A stretch of DNA of 64,000 nt from Methylobacterium tardum (GTDB lineage: Bacteria; Pseudomonadota; Alphaproteobacteria; Rhizobiales; Beijerinckiaceae), in contig NZ_CP097484.1 in assembly GCF_023546765.1 (NCBI RefSeq), positions 6,258,001 through 6,322,000 on the forward strand. The letters run 5' to 3'. The translations under genes and the position numbers were made by a program. Below the pieces are notes generated by a model that ran no database searches, was not told the DNA's origin, and was given only the letters and a program-made list of their open reading frames with translations. This document shows positions 26,813 to 35,778 of the stretch, piece by piece (position 1 is the first letter of the stretch; each line of letters opens with the position of its first letter).

Positions 26813-27466
26813 TCAGGCCTCCTGCCAGATCCGGATCCTGGCCTTGAAGGCGGCCCGGATATGGGCCCGGGCGGCCGCCTCGGCGCCGTCCGCGTCATGG
26901 GCGCGGATCGCCGCCACGATGGCGGCGTGCTCGGCGAGGGATTCCGCGGCGCGATCGGGCGCCGCCAGCGTGGTGGCGCCCGGCAGCAGCACCAGCGACA
27001 GGCGCATCGTCTCCAGCGTGCCCTGCAGGAAGCGGTTGCGCGCCGCCCCGTGGATCTGGCGGTGGAACTGGCGGTTGGTGCGCGCCAGCGCTGGCGCGTC
27101 CCCCAGCAATGTCCGGTCCCGGGCGACCATCTCCTCCAAGATCTCGGTCTCGACCGTGCTGGCGTGGATCGCCGCGAGGCGTGCGGCGGTCCCTTCCAGC
27201 ACCTCACGCAGATCGTAGAGCTCGCTCACCTGACCGTAGTCGAGCTGCGCCACGCTGGCGCCCCGGTGCGGCTCGTGCGCGACGAGGCCCTGCGCCTCCA
27301 GACGACCGAGCGCCTCGCGCACCGGCGTGCGGCTGATCTGGAAGCGCTCGGCGAGCTCCGCCTCACGCAGCCGGCTCCCCGGGGCGAGCTCGCCCTCCTC
27401 GATCGCGCGCAGCAGCCGCTCATAGGCGCCGGCGCCGCTGGAGCGCTCCGCTTCGCTGGCCTTCAT
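26813..27466 (-). CDS. GntR-family regulator (FadR/FCD subfamily)
   Basis: 217 residues. The N-terminal winged helix is typical GntR: LLRAIEEGELAPGSRLREAELAERFQISRTPVREALGRLEAQGLV. The C-terminal all-helical FCD domain shows YDLREVLEGTAARLAA, NRQFHRQIHGAARN and EHAAIVAAIRAHDADGAEAAARAHI. The His/Asp residues there are the usual metal/ligand pocket. Start ATG at 27466 follows GAGGAG with a seven-base gap. Lying between the carrier genes and the divergently read tcuA-type gene, it is the likely regulator of both. Known tcu clusters use a LysR protein (TcuR), so this arrangement differs. Confidence 0.93.
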   Translation of the reverse strand: MKASEAERSSGAGAYERLLRAIEEGELAPGSRLREAELAERFQISRTPVREALGRLEAQGLVAHEPHRGASVAQLDYGQVSELYDLREVLEGTAARLAAIHASTVETEILEEMVARDRTLLGDAPALARTNRQFHRQIHGAARNRFLQGTLETMRLSLVLLPGATTLAAPDRAAESLAEHAAIVAAIRAHDADGAEAAARAHIRAAFKARIRIWQEA

Positions 27467-27517
27467 CCCGGCTCTCCTCAGCTTGGCCATAGCGCGAAAC
27501 CGCGCGGTCCGAAATGC

Positions 27518-27548
27518 TTGCGACAGATTGCATGCAGGCGTATACAAT
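27518..27548 (+). promoter_or_regulatory. Promoter and probable GntR operator upstream of the tcuA-type gene
   Basis: TTGCGA (27518) and TATACA (27541) are separated by 17 bases, a standard -35/-10 layout. A dyad with outer ATTG (27527-27530) and CAAT (27545-27548) and inner GCAT/GTATAC covers the spacer and -10. This position suits repression by the adjacent GntR protein, with derepression by the substrate acid. Confidence 0.55.
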
Positions 27549-27581
27549 GCTGTGAAAGCCGTTCGTTGGGAGGAGGCAGGC

Positions 27582-29078
27582 ATGCAGCGTCCGGGTGATG
27601 ATCATTGGGATGTGGTGGTGGTCGGGTCCGGCAACGCCGCCATGAGCGCCGGCCTCGCTGCCCTGGAGCGCGGCGCTTCGGTGCTGATGATCGAGAAGGC
27701 CGAGCAGGATCTGGCAGGCGGCAACACCGCCTACACGGCCGGCGCCATGCGCTTCGTCTACGAGGGAAACGACGACCTGATCCCGCTGCTGGTCGACCCC
27801 GAGGATCCGCGCCTGCCGCGCACCGATTTCGGCGCCTACACGGCGCAGAAGTTCGAGGAGGATCTACTCGGCTTCAACGATGGCCGGCCGCTGTCGCGCG
27901 AGCAGCGCATCCTGATCGGCGAGAGCGGCGCGGCTCTGCGCTGGCTCGCGACGCAGGGGGTGAAGTTCGAGCCGATCTATTCCCGGCAATCGTTCGAGAA
28001 GGACGGACGCTTCGTCTTCTGGGGCGGCCTGACGCTTGCCACCCACGACGAAGGTTTCGGCCTCGCCCGGACCGAGCTGGAGGCCTTTACCAAGGCCGGC
28101 GGTGAGATCCGCTACGGCTGTCCCGCCACCGGGCTCATTGTCGAGGACGGGCGCGTGGTCGGCGTGGAGACCCCGAAGGGCGCGTTCCGCGCCGCCTCGG
28201 TGGTGCTCGCCTGCGGCGGTTTCGAGTCGAACGCCGCGTTGCGGACGCGCTTCATCGGCGCGGGCTGGGACAAGGCCCGGGTCCGCGGCACGCCACACAA
28301 CCAGGGTGACGGTCTCGAGATGGCGCTGGCCCTCGGGGCGAAGGCACACGGCTTCTACGGCGGCTGCCACGCCACGCCGATGGATCTGCACATGCCGGAA
28401 TACGGCAACCTCGATCTGCCGCACGGCGAGCGCAAGCACTACCGGAAGATCTGCTACTTCCTGGGGCTGATGCTGAACGCGAACGGCGAGCGGTTCGTCG
28501 ACGAAGGCAAGAATTTTCGCAACTACACCTACGCCCAGTTCGGTCGCTCGATCATGGAGCAGCCCGGGCACGTGGCGTGGCAGATCTTCGACGCCAAGGT
28601 CGATCACCTGCTCTACAGCGAGTACCGGTTCCACGATGCCCACTTCGTCGAGGCCGACACCCTGGACGGGCTGCTCGACAAGCTCGACGGCATCGATCGG
28701 GACGCGGCCGTGCAGACCATCGCGGCGTTCAACGCCGCCGTGGACGAGAATGTGCCGTTCGACCCGACCGTGAAGGACGGGCGCGGCACGAAGGGGCTCC
28801 CTCTGCCGAAATCGAACTGGGCGCAGAAGATCGAGACGGGACCGTTCAAGGCCTACCCGGTCACCGGCGGGATCACGTTCACCTATGGCGGCGTCGAGGT
28901 CGGCGACGACGGCGGCGTGAAGCGCGAGGACGGAACCACGATCCCCGGGCTCTACGCCTGCGGCGAGATGGTCGGCGGCGTGTTCTTCAACGGCTATCCC
29001 GGCGGCTCGGGGCTGACCTCCGGCGTCGTGTTCGGCCGGCGGGCGGGCTACGGCGCTGCCGCGGGGGCGAAGGGCTGA
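27582..29078 (+). CDS. tcuA: FAD-dependent tricarballylate dehydrogenase-like flavoprotein (TcuA)
   Basis: 498-residue FAD-binding oxidoreductase of the fumarate reductase/succinate dehydrogenase flavoprotein superfamily. The dinucleotide motif is VVVVGSGNAAMSAGLAALERGASV, followed by IEKAEQDLAGGNTAYTAGAMRF. The central part has HNQGDGLEMALALGAKAHG and GLMLNANGERFVDEGKNF. The C-terminal FAD segment is GLYACGEMVGGVFFNGYPGGSGL. TcuA oxidises tricarballylate to cis-aconitate. Start is ATG with GGAGG upstream; earlier in-frame codons lie in the promoter. The redox partner TcuB is not adjacent. A related substrate, or a fumarate-reductase-like reaction, remains possible. Confidence 0.82.
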   Translation: MQRPGDDHWDVVVVGSGNAAMSAGLAALERGASVLMIEKAEQDLAGGNTAYTAGAMRFVYEGNDDLIPLLVDPEDPRLPRTDFGAYTAQKFEEDLLGFNDGRPLSREQRILIGESGAALRWLATQGVKFEPIYSRQSFEKDGRFVFWGGLTLATHDEGFGLARTELEAFTKAGGEIRYGCPATGLIVEDGRVVGVETPKGAFRAASVVLACGGFESNAALRTRFIGAGWDKARVRGTPHNQGDGLEMALALGAKAHGFYGGCHATPMDLHMPEYGNLDLPHGERKHYRKICYFLGLMLNANGERFVDEGKNFRNYTYAQFGRSIMEQPGHVAWQIFDAKVDHLLYSEYRFHDAHFVEADTLDGLLDKLDGIDRDAAVQTIAAFNAAVDENVPFDPTVKDGRGTKGLPLPKSNWAQKIETGPFKAYPVTGGITFTYGGVEVGDDGGVKREDGTTIPGLYACGEMVGGVFFNGYPGGSGLTSGVVFGRRAGYGAAAGAKG

Positions 29079-29174
29079 TCGGGAACACGGGCTTCAGCGC
29101 CACCAACCTTGCTCCGGCCCGCTTCCGAGGGCCCGCTTCGCGGATGAAGCGATGCGGCCGGACCATTGTGCCCG

Positions 29175-29290
29175 CCGTCATTCCAAGACGCCGCAGGCGA
29201 GCCCGGAATCCAGACACGCCGACAGGGCCGTCTCGGGTCGCGTTGGCGTGTCTGGGTTCCGGGCTCCGCTTCGCGGCCCCGGAACGACGG
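29175..29290. repeat. Long palindromic intergenic element
   Basis: Arms 29201-29220 (GCCCGGAATCCAGACACGCC) and 29245-29264 are reverse complements with one mismatch; outer ends CCGTCATTCC and GGAACGACGG also pair. It lies between tcuA and addB in a 350-base spacer with no gene. Similar 'CGTCATTCC...GGAATCCAGA' elements are widespread in Hyphomicrobiales. Confidence 0.75.
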
Positions 29291-29431
29291 GGCCCGCGGC
29301 ACAGGGCGGCGCATGCCGAAGTCGTGACGCGCGGGGGCGCCGCGATGCGCGCGATCGGCCATCCGCCTCGATCCGGGCAGCGGCCCATCGCCCCCTGTCC
29401 GGAACATCGCCGCGGGCGTAGAAGCCTGACC

Positions 29432-32400
29432 ATGTCCGCCAGATCGGCCGTCTTCACCATCTCCCGCGGCGTTCCGTTCCTGCCGACGCTCGCCGAGGCG
29501 CTGCTCTCCGGCCGGCTCGTCGGGCCGGTTGCGGATGACCCGTTGGCGCTTGCCGCCATCACCATCTACCTGCCGACCCGCCGCGCGGCGCGGGCGCTCA
29601 GCGCGATCCTGGCCGACCGGCTCGGCCGGGACGCGCCCGGGCAGGCCACCCTGCTGCCGCGGATGATCCCCCTCGGCGAGGCCGACGAGGCGGAGCTCGA
29701 CCTCGCCGCCGAGCCGCTGCTGGAGGAGAATGCCGACCCGTTGAGCGTCCCGATGCCGGCGCTCGAGCGTCGGCTGATCCTCGCCCGCCTCGTCCAGGCC
29801 TGGGCCAAGACCGTCGACCGGACCCTGCTGCCGCTGGATGCCGAGGTGCCGTTCCTCGTGCCGTCCTCCCCCGCCGACGCGGTCGGGCTCGCCGGCGATC
29901 TCGAACGGCTCATGGACGCGCTTACCGTCGAGGGGCTGCCCTGGTCGGAGATCGGCGCCGCCGTCGAGGCCGAATATTCTCGCTACTTCGGCCTGACCCT
30001 CGACTTCGTGAAGATCGCCGCCGAGAACTGGCCGAAGCTGCTCGCCGAGCGCGGCCTCGCCGACCCGGTCGCCCGCGCGCGCGGTCTCGTGCTCGCCGAG
30101 GAGCGGCGCCTGTCGCGCAGCGCCACTCCGGACCCGGTGATCGTTGCCGGCTCGCTGGGCTCCGTGCCCGCCACGGCCCGGCTCATCGCCGCCGTGGCGA
30201 AGCTGCCCCGGGGTGCCGTGGTCCTGCCCGGGCTCGACCTGGACCTCGACGCGGCCGGCTGGGACGGCATCGACACCGGCGAGGGCTTTTCCCGGGTGAT
30301 CGCCCACGGCCACCCGCAGGCGGTGCTGCACCGGCTGCTCGGGCCGGAGAATCTCAACCTGAACCGTGCCGAGATCGTGGCCCTCGGCGATCCCGATGCC
30401 GGTCAGGCCGCGCGGGCCGCGCTCCTGTCCCAGGCCCTGCGGCCTGCCGATACGACAGATGCCTGGGCCGCTCTCGACCCGGCCGGACGGGACACCATCG
30501 CCCGGCTCGGCCTGCACGGGCTGGCGCTCGCCGAGGCCGCCGACGAGCGTGAGGAGGCGCTGGTCGCGGCGCTGGCGCTGCGCGAAACCCTGCAGACGCA
30601 CGGCGCCACCGCGGCCCTGGTCACGCCCGACCGGGGACTCGCCGGCCGGGTCGCCGTCGAGCTGCTGCGCTGGGGCATCGTGGCGGAGGATTCCGCCGGA
30701 TTGGCGCTGGCCGGAAGCCCAGCCGGGCGGCTCGCCCGGCTCGCGGCCGAACTCGCCGCCGATCTGGCGCGCAACCAGGCCGACGCGATCCCGGCCCGGC
30801 TGATCGCGCTGCTCTCGCACCCGATGGTCCATCTCGGCCTGCCACGCGCGGACGTGGTCCGGGGCGCCGCCGCCCTGGAGATCGGGCTGCTGCGCGGTCC
30901 GGTCCCGGCTCCGGGCTTCGATGGCCTGCGCAACGCCCTCGCCGCCGAGCAGGCCGGTCCGCCCGAGCATCGGCCCCGCGCCAAACGGCGCCTGAAGGAC
31001 ATCGACTGGGCGCTGGCCGCGGATCTGCTCGACCGACTGGATCTGGTGTTCCGGGACTTCCCGGGGGCCGACGGCGCTGGGGATTGCGATCTCGTCACCA
31101 CGGCCACCAGCCACCGGGTGGCCTGCGACCGGCTGATCGCCGGGCCGGAGGACGCGCCCAAGACCGAAACGGACGGATCCCTGTCCTGTCTGGACGCCCT
31201 GTTCGGCGATCTGGAGATGGCCGAGCCCGGCCTGATGCCGGGGCGGTTCGGCGACTACGCCACCTTCTTCACGTCGCTCGCCCGCGAGCGCAAAGTCGCC
31301 TGCACCGGCGACGCGCCGCATCCGCGGCTGCGCATCCTCGGCCTGCTGGAGGCGCGCCTGTTGTCGGTGGACCGGGTCGTGCTCGGCGGCCTCGGCGAGG
31401 GCGTCTGGCCGGTGCGCACGCTGACCGACTCGTTCCTCAACCGGCCGATGCGCGAGCGCGTCGGCCTGAACCCGCCCGAGCGGCGAATCGGCCAAATGGC
31501 CCACGACTTCGTGCAGGCGCTCGGCTGCCGCGACGCGGTGATCACCCGGGCTCTGAAGCGCGAGGGCGCGCCGACCGTGCCGTCGCGGCTGATCCAGCGG
31601 CTGCGGGCGCTCGCGGGCGATCCCCGCTGGGAGACCGTCCTGGAGGCGGGACGCCGGCTCACCAGTCTCGCGGCCCGGCTCGACGCGGCGCCGCCGGAGC
31701 CGCGGCTGAAGCGCCCGGCGCCGAAGCCGGACCCGGCCCTGTTCCCGCGCTCGCTCAGCGTCACCGAGATCGAGACGCTGGTGCGCGATCCCTACAGCAT
31801 CTTCGCCCGCCACGTGCTCGGGCTCGACCCGCTCGACCCGCTGGCGGCGGCGCCGGGCGTCGCCACCCGCGGCTCGCTGGTGCACGACGTCTTCGCGGAA
31901 TTTGCCAGCCGCCATCCCAAGGACCTGCCGCCCGATTCGGCCGTGCGCCTGCTGAACCTCGCGGTGAACGCCTTCGCCGACATCGAGGCGGAGTATCCGA
32001 ACCTCTACGCCGAGTGGTGGCCGCGCTACGAGCGCATGGCGACGGCGTATCTCGAATGGGAGGCGCAGCGCCGCCCCGCTCTGTCCCGGGTCTACCCGGA
32101 AGTCTCCGGGCGCTGGGTGATCCCGATGGGGCGCGAGACCTTCACGCTGCGTGCCCGTGCCGACCGGATCGAGCTGCGCGCCGACGGCACCGCCTGCATC
32201 GTCGATTACAAGACCGGCGCACCGCCTTCGGCGAAGATGATCTTCTCCGGGTTCTCGCCGCAACTGACCTTGGAGGCCGCGATGCTGATGCACGGCGCCT
32301 TCGCGGATCTGCCGGCCGTGAAGGCGGTGCCGGACCTGCTCTACGTCCACGCCTCCGGCGGCCGGAAGCCGTTCCTGCCGATCCCCGTCAAGCCGCCCCG

Positions 32401-32596
32401 GGGCGAAGAGCGCGGCGTCGAGGCGATCGTCGCCGAGCATGCCGAACGGCTGCGCGGGCTGGTGGCCCGGTTCATGACCGGCGAGGCCGCCTACACGGCG
32501 CGGCCCTATCCGCAATTTGCCAGCAAGTACGGGTCCTACGACCATCTCGCCCGGGTGCGCGAATGGTCTTTGGCCGGGGAGGAGGGCGGGGAGTAA
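29432..32596 (+). CDS. addB: Double-strand break repair protein AddB
   Basis: Subunit of the AddAB helicase-nuclease that processes DNA ends for RecA. 1054 residues, normal for the alphaproteobacterial type. The N-terminal region ITIYLPTRRAARALSAILADRLG is the degenerate helicase-like start. The middle contains VVLGGLGEGVWP and SFLNRPMRERVGL. The C-terminus carries a RecB-type PD-(D/E)xK nuclease: RADRIELRADGTACIVDYKTG, with DYK as catalytic Asp/Lys. The usual partner addA, normally directly downstream, is absent: a palindromic repeat and a convergent acyl-CoA dehydrogenase follow. Start ATG begins the conserved MSARSAVFTISRGVPFLPTL. Confidence 0.93.
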   Translation: MSARSAVFTISRGVPFLPTLAEALLSGRLVGPVADDPLALAAITIYLPTRRAARALSAILADRLGRDAPGQATLLPRMIPLGEADEAELDLAAEPLLEENADPLSVPMPALERRLILARLVQAWAKTVDRTLLPLDAEVPFLVPSSPADAVGLAGDLERLMDALTVEGLPWSEIGAAVEAEYSRYFGLTLDFVKIAAENWPKLLAERGLADPVARARGLVLAEERRLSRSATPDPVIVAGSLGSVPATARLIAAVAKLPRGAVVLPGLDLDLDAAGWDGIDTGEGFSRVIAHGHPQAVLHRLLGPENLNLNRAEIVALGDPDAGQAARAALLSQALRPADTTDAWAALDPAGRDTIARLGLHGLALAEAADEREEALVAALALRETLQTHGATAALVTPDRGLAGRVAVELLRWGIVAEDSAGLALAGSPAGRLARLAAELAADLARNQADAIPARLIALLSHPMVHLGLPRADVVRGAAALEIGLLRGPVPAPGFDGLRNALAAEQAGPPEHRPRAKRRLKDIDWALAADLLDRLDLVFRDFPGADGAGDCDLVTTATSHRVACDRLIAGPEDAPKTETDGSLSCLDALFGDLEMAEPGLMPGRFGDYATFFTSLARERKVACTGDAPHPRLRILGLLEARLLSVDRVVLGGLGEGVWPVRTLTDSFLNRPMRERVGLNPPERRIGQMAHDFVQALGCRDAVITRALKREGAPTVPSRLIQRLRALAGDPRWETVLEAGRRLTSLAARLDAAPPEPRLKRPAPKPDPALFPRSLSVTEIETLVRDPYSIFARHVLGLDPLDPLAAAPGVATRGSLVHDVFAEFASRHPKDLPPDSAVRLLNLAVNAFADIEAEYPNLYAEWWPRYERMATAYLEWEAQRRPALSRVYPEVSGRWVIPMGRETFTLRARADRIELRADGTACIVDYKTGAPPSAKMIFSGFSPQLTLEAAMLMHGAFADLPAVKAVPDLLYVHASGGRKPFLPIPVKPPRGEERGVEAIVAEHAERLRGLVARFMTGEAAYTARPYPQFASKYGSYDHLARVREWSLAGEEGGE

Positions 32597-32630
32597 CCGT
32601 CCTCATCGCTGAGATATCCCACCCGCGCCC

Positions 32631-32733
32631 TCATCCTGAGGTGCCGAAGCGCAACGGAGGACTCGGAGACTTCCAGATGCCGCTGCGATCCCTGAAGCCC
32701 TCCTTCGGGACGGCTTCACCGCACCTCAGGATG
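32631..32733. repeat. Palindromic repeat between convergent addB and gcdH
   Basis: Exact inverted arms CATCCTGAGGTGC (32631-32643) and GCACCTCAGGATG (32721-32733) around a GC-rich core that includes GGAGGACT and CCCTCCTTCGGGA. The 'CCTCATCCTGAGG' motif is a widespread rhizobial intergenic element. It sits where addA is expected. Confidence 0.8.
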
Positions 32734-32766
32734 CGGTGATCTGGTGGGAGTCGCGTCCTCCGGGCC

Positions 32767-33996
32767 TCAGAAGAACGCCTGCAGCCCCGTCTGCGCCCGG
32801 CCGAGGATCAGGGCGTGGACGTCGTGGGTGCCCTCGTAGGTGTTCACCGTCTCGAGGTTCTGGGCGTGGCGCATCACGTGGTACTCGCCCATGATGCCGT
32901 TGCCGCCGTGCATGTCCCGGGCGGTACGGGCAATGTCCAGCGCCTTGCCGCAATTGTTGCGCTTGATGAGCGAGATCATCTCGGGCGCCATCCGGCCCTC
33001 GTCCATCAGCCGCCCGACCCGGAGCGAGGCCTGGAGGCCGAGGGCGATCTCGGTCTGCATGTCGGCGAGCTTCTTCTGGACGAGCTGGGTCTGCGCCAGG
33101 GGCCGACCGAACTGCTTGCGCTCCAGCGTGTAGTTGCGGGCGCGGTGCCAGCAATCCTCGGCGGCGCCCATCGCGCCCCACGAGATGCCGTAGCGCGCCC
33201 GGTTGAGGCAGCCGAACGGCCCCTTCAGCCCCGAGACGTTCGGCAGCAGCGCGTCCTCGCCGACCTCGACGCCCTCCATGACGATCTCGCCGGTGGTCGA
33301 GGCGCGAAGGGACAGCTTGCCCTTGAGCGTCGGCGCCGACAGGCCCTTCATGCCCTTCTCAAGGACGAAGCCGCGGATCGCGCCCTCATGCGCGTCGGAC
33401 TTCGCCCAGACCACGAAGACGTCGGCGAACGGCGCGTTGGAGATCCACATCTTGGCGCCCGAGATCCGGTAGCCGCCGTCGATCTTCTCGGCCTTGGTCT
33501 TCATGCCGGCCGGGTCCGAGCCGGCATCGGGCTCGGTGAGGCCGAAGCAGCCGATCCACTCGCCCGAGGCCAGCTTCGGCAGGAACTTCTTCCGCTGCTC
33601 CTCCGAGCCGTAGGCGTGGATCGGGTACATCACGAGGGAGGATTGGACGCTCATCATCGAGCGGTAGCCGGAATCCACCGCCTCGACCGCCCGGGCTACC
33701 AGCCCGTAGGCGACGTAGGAGGCGCCGGCGCAGCCGTACTCCTCCGGCAGGGTCACCCCCAGGAGGCCGAGCTCGCCCATCTTCCGGAACAGGCCCGGAT
33801 CGGTCTTCTCGGTGGCGTAGGCTTCGGCGATGCCGGGCAGGAGCTGCTCCTGCGCGAAGCTCTGAGCCACGTCGCGGATCGCCCGCTCGTCCTCGGTGAG
33901 CTGGTCCTCCAGCAGGAAGGGATCGTCCCAGACGAAGCTCGCCGAGGCCGGGGCGGACGGGGAGGCGCTGCCCGGAGGGCGCATCGGAGCGTTCAT
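32767..33996 (-). CDS. gcdH: Glutaryl-CoA dehydrogenase-type acyl-CoA dehydrogenase
   Basis: FAD enzyme that converts glutaryl-CoA to crotonyl-CoA and CO2 in lysine/tryptophan breakdown. 409 residues. Visible signatures: [20 protein letters not shown], the FAD/substrate motif [37 protein letters not shown], and the C-terminal [16 protein letters not shown], whose Glu is the expected catalytic base. [15 protein letters not shown] sequence ([19 protein letters not shown]) is typical of GcdH. Start ATG at [10 protein letters not shown]; a short Ala/Pro/Ser-rich lead precedes the conserved [19 protein letters not shown]. Single gene, convergent with addB. Confidence 0.93.
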   Translation of the reverse strand: MNAPMRPPGSASPSAPASASFVWDDPFLLEDQLTEDERAIRDVAQSFAQEQLLPGIAEAYATEKTDPGLFRKMGELGLLGVTLPEEYGCAGASYVAYGLVARAVEAVDSGYRSMMSVQSSLVMYPIHAYGSEEQRKKFLPKLASGEWIGCFGLTEPDAGSDPAGMKTKAEKIDGGYRISGAKMWISNAPFADVFVVWAKSDAHEGAIRGFVLEKGMKGLSAPTLKGKLSLRASTTGEIVMEGVEVGEDALLPNVSGLKGPFGCLNRARYGISWGAMGAAEDCWHRARNYTLERKQFGRPLAQTQLVQKKLADMQTEIALGLQASLRVGRLMDEGRMAPEMISLIKRNNCGKALDIARTARDMHGGNGIMGEYHVMRHAQNLETVNTYEGTHDVHALILGRAQTGLQAFF

Positions 33997-34109
33997 GGAG
34001 TTTCCTCGCCTGCAGGAGAGCGCCGGTCTTCGAGGCCCGCGCGGTTGTCCCTACCCTAGACCCGCGCGGCGCGCGGTCCAACGCGCGCGGTGACGCCGGG
34101 GCGCTGCCG

Positions 34110-35039
34110 TCACGCCCGGCCGAGGAGCATGAGCCACGCCAGGGTGGTGAGCGGCGCCAGCAGGGTCGAAACCAGCACCGAGGCGGCCACCATCCCGGTC
34201 TCGGTCTTGTAGCGCACCGCCAGCAGGTAGGCGTTGATCCCCACCGGCATGGCGGCGAACAGGGTCGCGACTCCCGCGTAGGCGGGCGGCATCGCGAAGA
34301 CGTGGAAGGCCAGGATCCAGACCGCCAGCGGGTGCAGGAGGTTCTTCAGGAGCGCGATCACTAGGGCGCCCTTCAGATCGAACAGCACCCGGTAGCGCTT
34401 CAGGCCGGCGCCCAGCGCGACCAGCGCGCAGGTGGAGGCCGTCCCCGCGAACGCATCGATCAGCGACTGGGCGATGCCGGCCGGTGCGAGGCCGAACCCC
34501 TTCATGCCCATGCCGATCAGGAGCGCCACGAAGATCGGGTTGCGCAGGAGCACCAGGGCGAGGCCCCGGATCCGCGCCAGGACCGGCAGCCCGGAATCGG
34601 ACTCGATCAGGAAGGTGGCGCTGCCCATCATCAGCGGCAGATGGACCGCGAGCAGCATGAACAGCGGGAAGGCGCCCTCCTCGCCGTAGGCCTGGAGGAT
34701 CATCGGCACGCCGACGAACACGGTGTTCGACTGGCTCGCCGCGAAACCGTGCAGGATCGTGCCCCGCCGCTCGATCCCGGCGCGCCGGCGCGCGATCAGC
34801 GTGCCGACGAACCAGGCGATGCCGGCGCCCCCGAAATACGCGACCCAGTAGGACCACGCCACGGTGCCGCTCATCCCGGGCTTCGTCAGCGTGGCGATGA
34901 TCAGCGCCGGGACGGCGACCGCGAAGACGTATTCCGACAGGCCGTCGCTCACCTTGTCGGAGAGCAGCCCCGCGAGCGCCGCACCCCAGCCGATCAGGAC
35001 GATCCCGAAGATCGGGGCGATGATGGCGAGGGCGTTCAC
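34110..35039 (-). CDS. AEC (auxin efflux carrier) family transporter
   Basis: 309-residue inner-membrane carrier with about ten hydrophobic helices and the two-fold repeat of the AEC family. The N-terminal IAPIFGIVLIGWGAALAGLL and the central SNTVFVGVPMILQAYGEEG (conserved N...GxP) are diagnostic; the repeat half has ALGAGLKRYR and FAAMPVGINAYLLAVRY. Homologues export or exchange malate and other dicarboxylates. The substrate here is unknown. Same strand as gcdH, 113 bases upstream of it, possibly co-transcribed. Confidence 0.88.
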   Translation of the reverse strand: MNALAIIAPIFGIVLIGWGAALAGLLSDKVSDGLSEYVFAVAVPALIIATLTKPGMSGTVAWSYWVAYFGGAGIAWFVGTLIARRRAGIERRGTILHGFAASQSNTVFVGVPMILQAYGEEGAFPLFMLLAVHLPLMMGSATFLIESDSGLPVLARIRGLALVLLRNPIFVALLIGMGMKGFGLAPAGIAQSLIDAFAGTASTCALVALGAGLKRYRVLFDLKGALVIALLKNLLHPLAVWILAFHVFAMPPAYAGVATLFAAMPVGINAYLLAVRYKTETGMVAASVLVSTLLAPLTTLAWLMLLGRA

Positions 35040-35144
35040 GGATCCGGTCGGCGTGCGGAGGGCGGGAACGCAGCCCTTAGCACGTGACAGCGGCGTCCCG
35101 CGTCTGCACCGGGAGAATGGCTCGCCGGCTCCGGCCGCGGCGGC

Positions 35145-35602
35145 CTACTTGTTCTCCAGCACCTGAATCGGGTTGGTGCGCTGGCTTGCGGGCGGCTCGC
35201 GGGTGAGGTTGGCGCCGCCCTCCTGCTGCGCCTTCACGTCCCGCGGCGAGCCTGGGCCGCCCACCGCACGGCCGCCCTCGCTGCTCTGCGTCGGCACGGT
35301 CCCGGAGGCGAGTTCCAGGCAGGTCACCATCTCGACGTAGGACGGGAAGCCGCCGGCCTTGAACTGGTCCTGGCACTGGCGCTTGGCGGCGGCGGTGTAG
35401 CTGCCCCAGTGCTGCTCGGCCTCCTTCTTGGCCTCGCGCTCCGAGCGGAGGCAGCCATCGTAGTTGGCTTGGTCGCTGATCGTCGTGTTGGTGACCTGCG
35501 CCGATCGGCAGGTCCGCTCGACGTCGAGGCTGGGCACCGCATCGGCGTGGGCCGCCGTCACGGCGAGGCCGAGGAGGGCGGCGGCGGGGAGGAGGATCTC
35601 AT
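35145..35602 (-). CDS. Exported Cys-containing protein, start region probably frameshifted
   Basis: About 150 residues. The body (VPSLDVERTCRSAQVTNTTI; NYDGCLRSEREAKKEAEQHW; AAAKRQCQDQFKAGGFPSYVEMVTCLELA) has four spaced Cys and resembles small periplasmic alphaproteobacterial proteins of unknown function. Read upstream, the frame gives EILLPAAALLGLAVTAAHADA, a textbook signal peptide, but no start codon precedes it before a TGA. One missing A at about 35598, in ATGAGATC, would give MKILLPAAALL. As sequenced, only an internal GTG at 35561 could start the protein, which would lose the signal. I therefore place the start at the ATG at 35602. Confidence 0.65.
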
Positions 35603-35778
35603 CGGCGTGCGGTGCTCACGATAGCGGTTGCGCCCGCGAAGGGCATCGCCATCACAACGCGCCGTTCGCCGCTTTGGCACCGCCGGTCCGTCGATGCCCT
35701 TAAGGTGCCTTTAAGCTGGGGGGCGTGGAGACCCCGCGCCGACCCGCTGGGCGTCGGCGCAGCGGAATTGTCACGTCG

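Noticed and set aside
23974..27207. Very long antisense open frame (over 1000 codons) opposite the tricarboxylate carrier genes
   Set aside because: Gly/Arg/His/Asp-rich composition typical of the opposite strand of high-GC coding DNA; the plus strand encodes clear transporters with membrane motifs.
29048..32545. Long antisense open frame opposite addB
   Set aside because: Same shadow effect; the sense strand has an unambiguous AddB including the nuclease motif.
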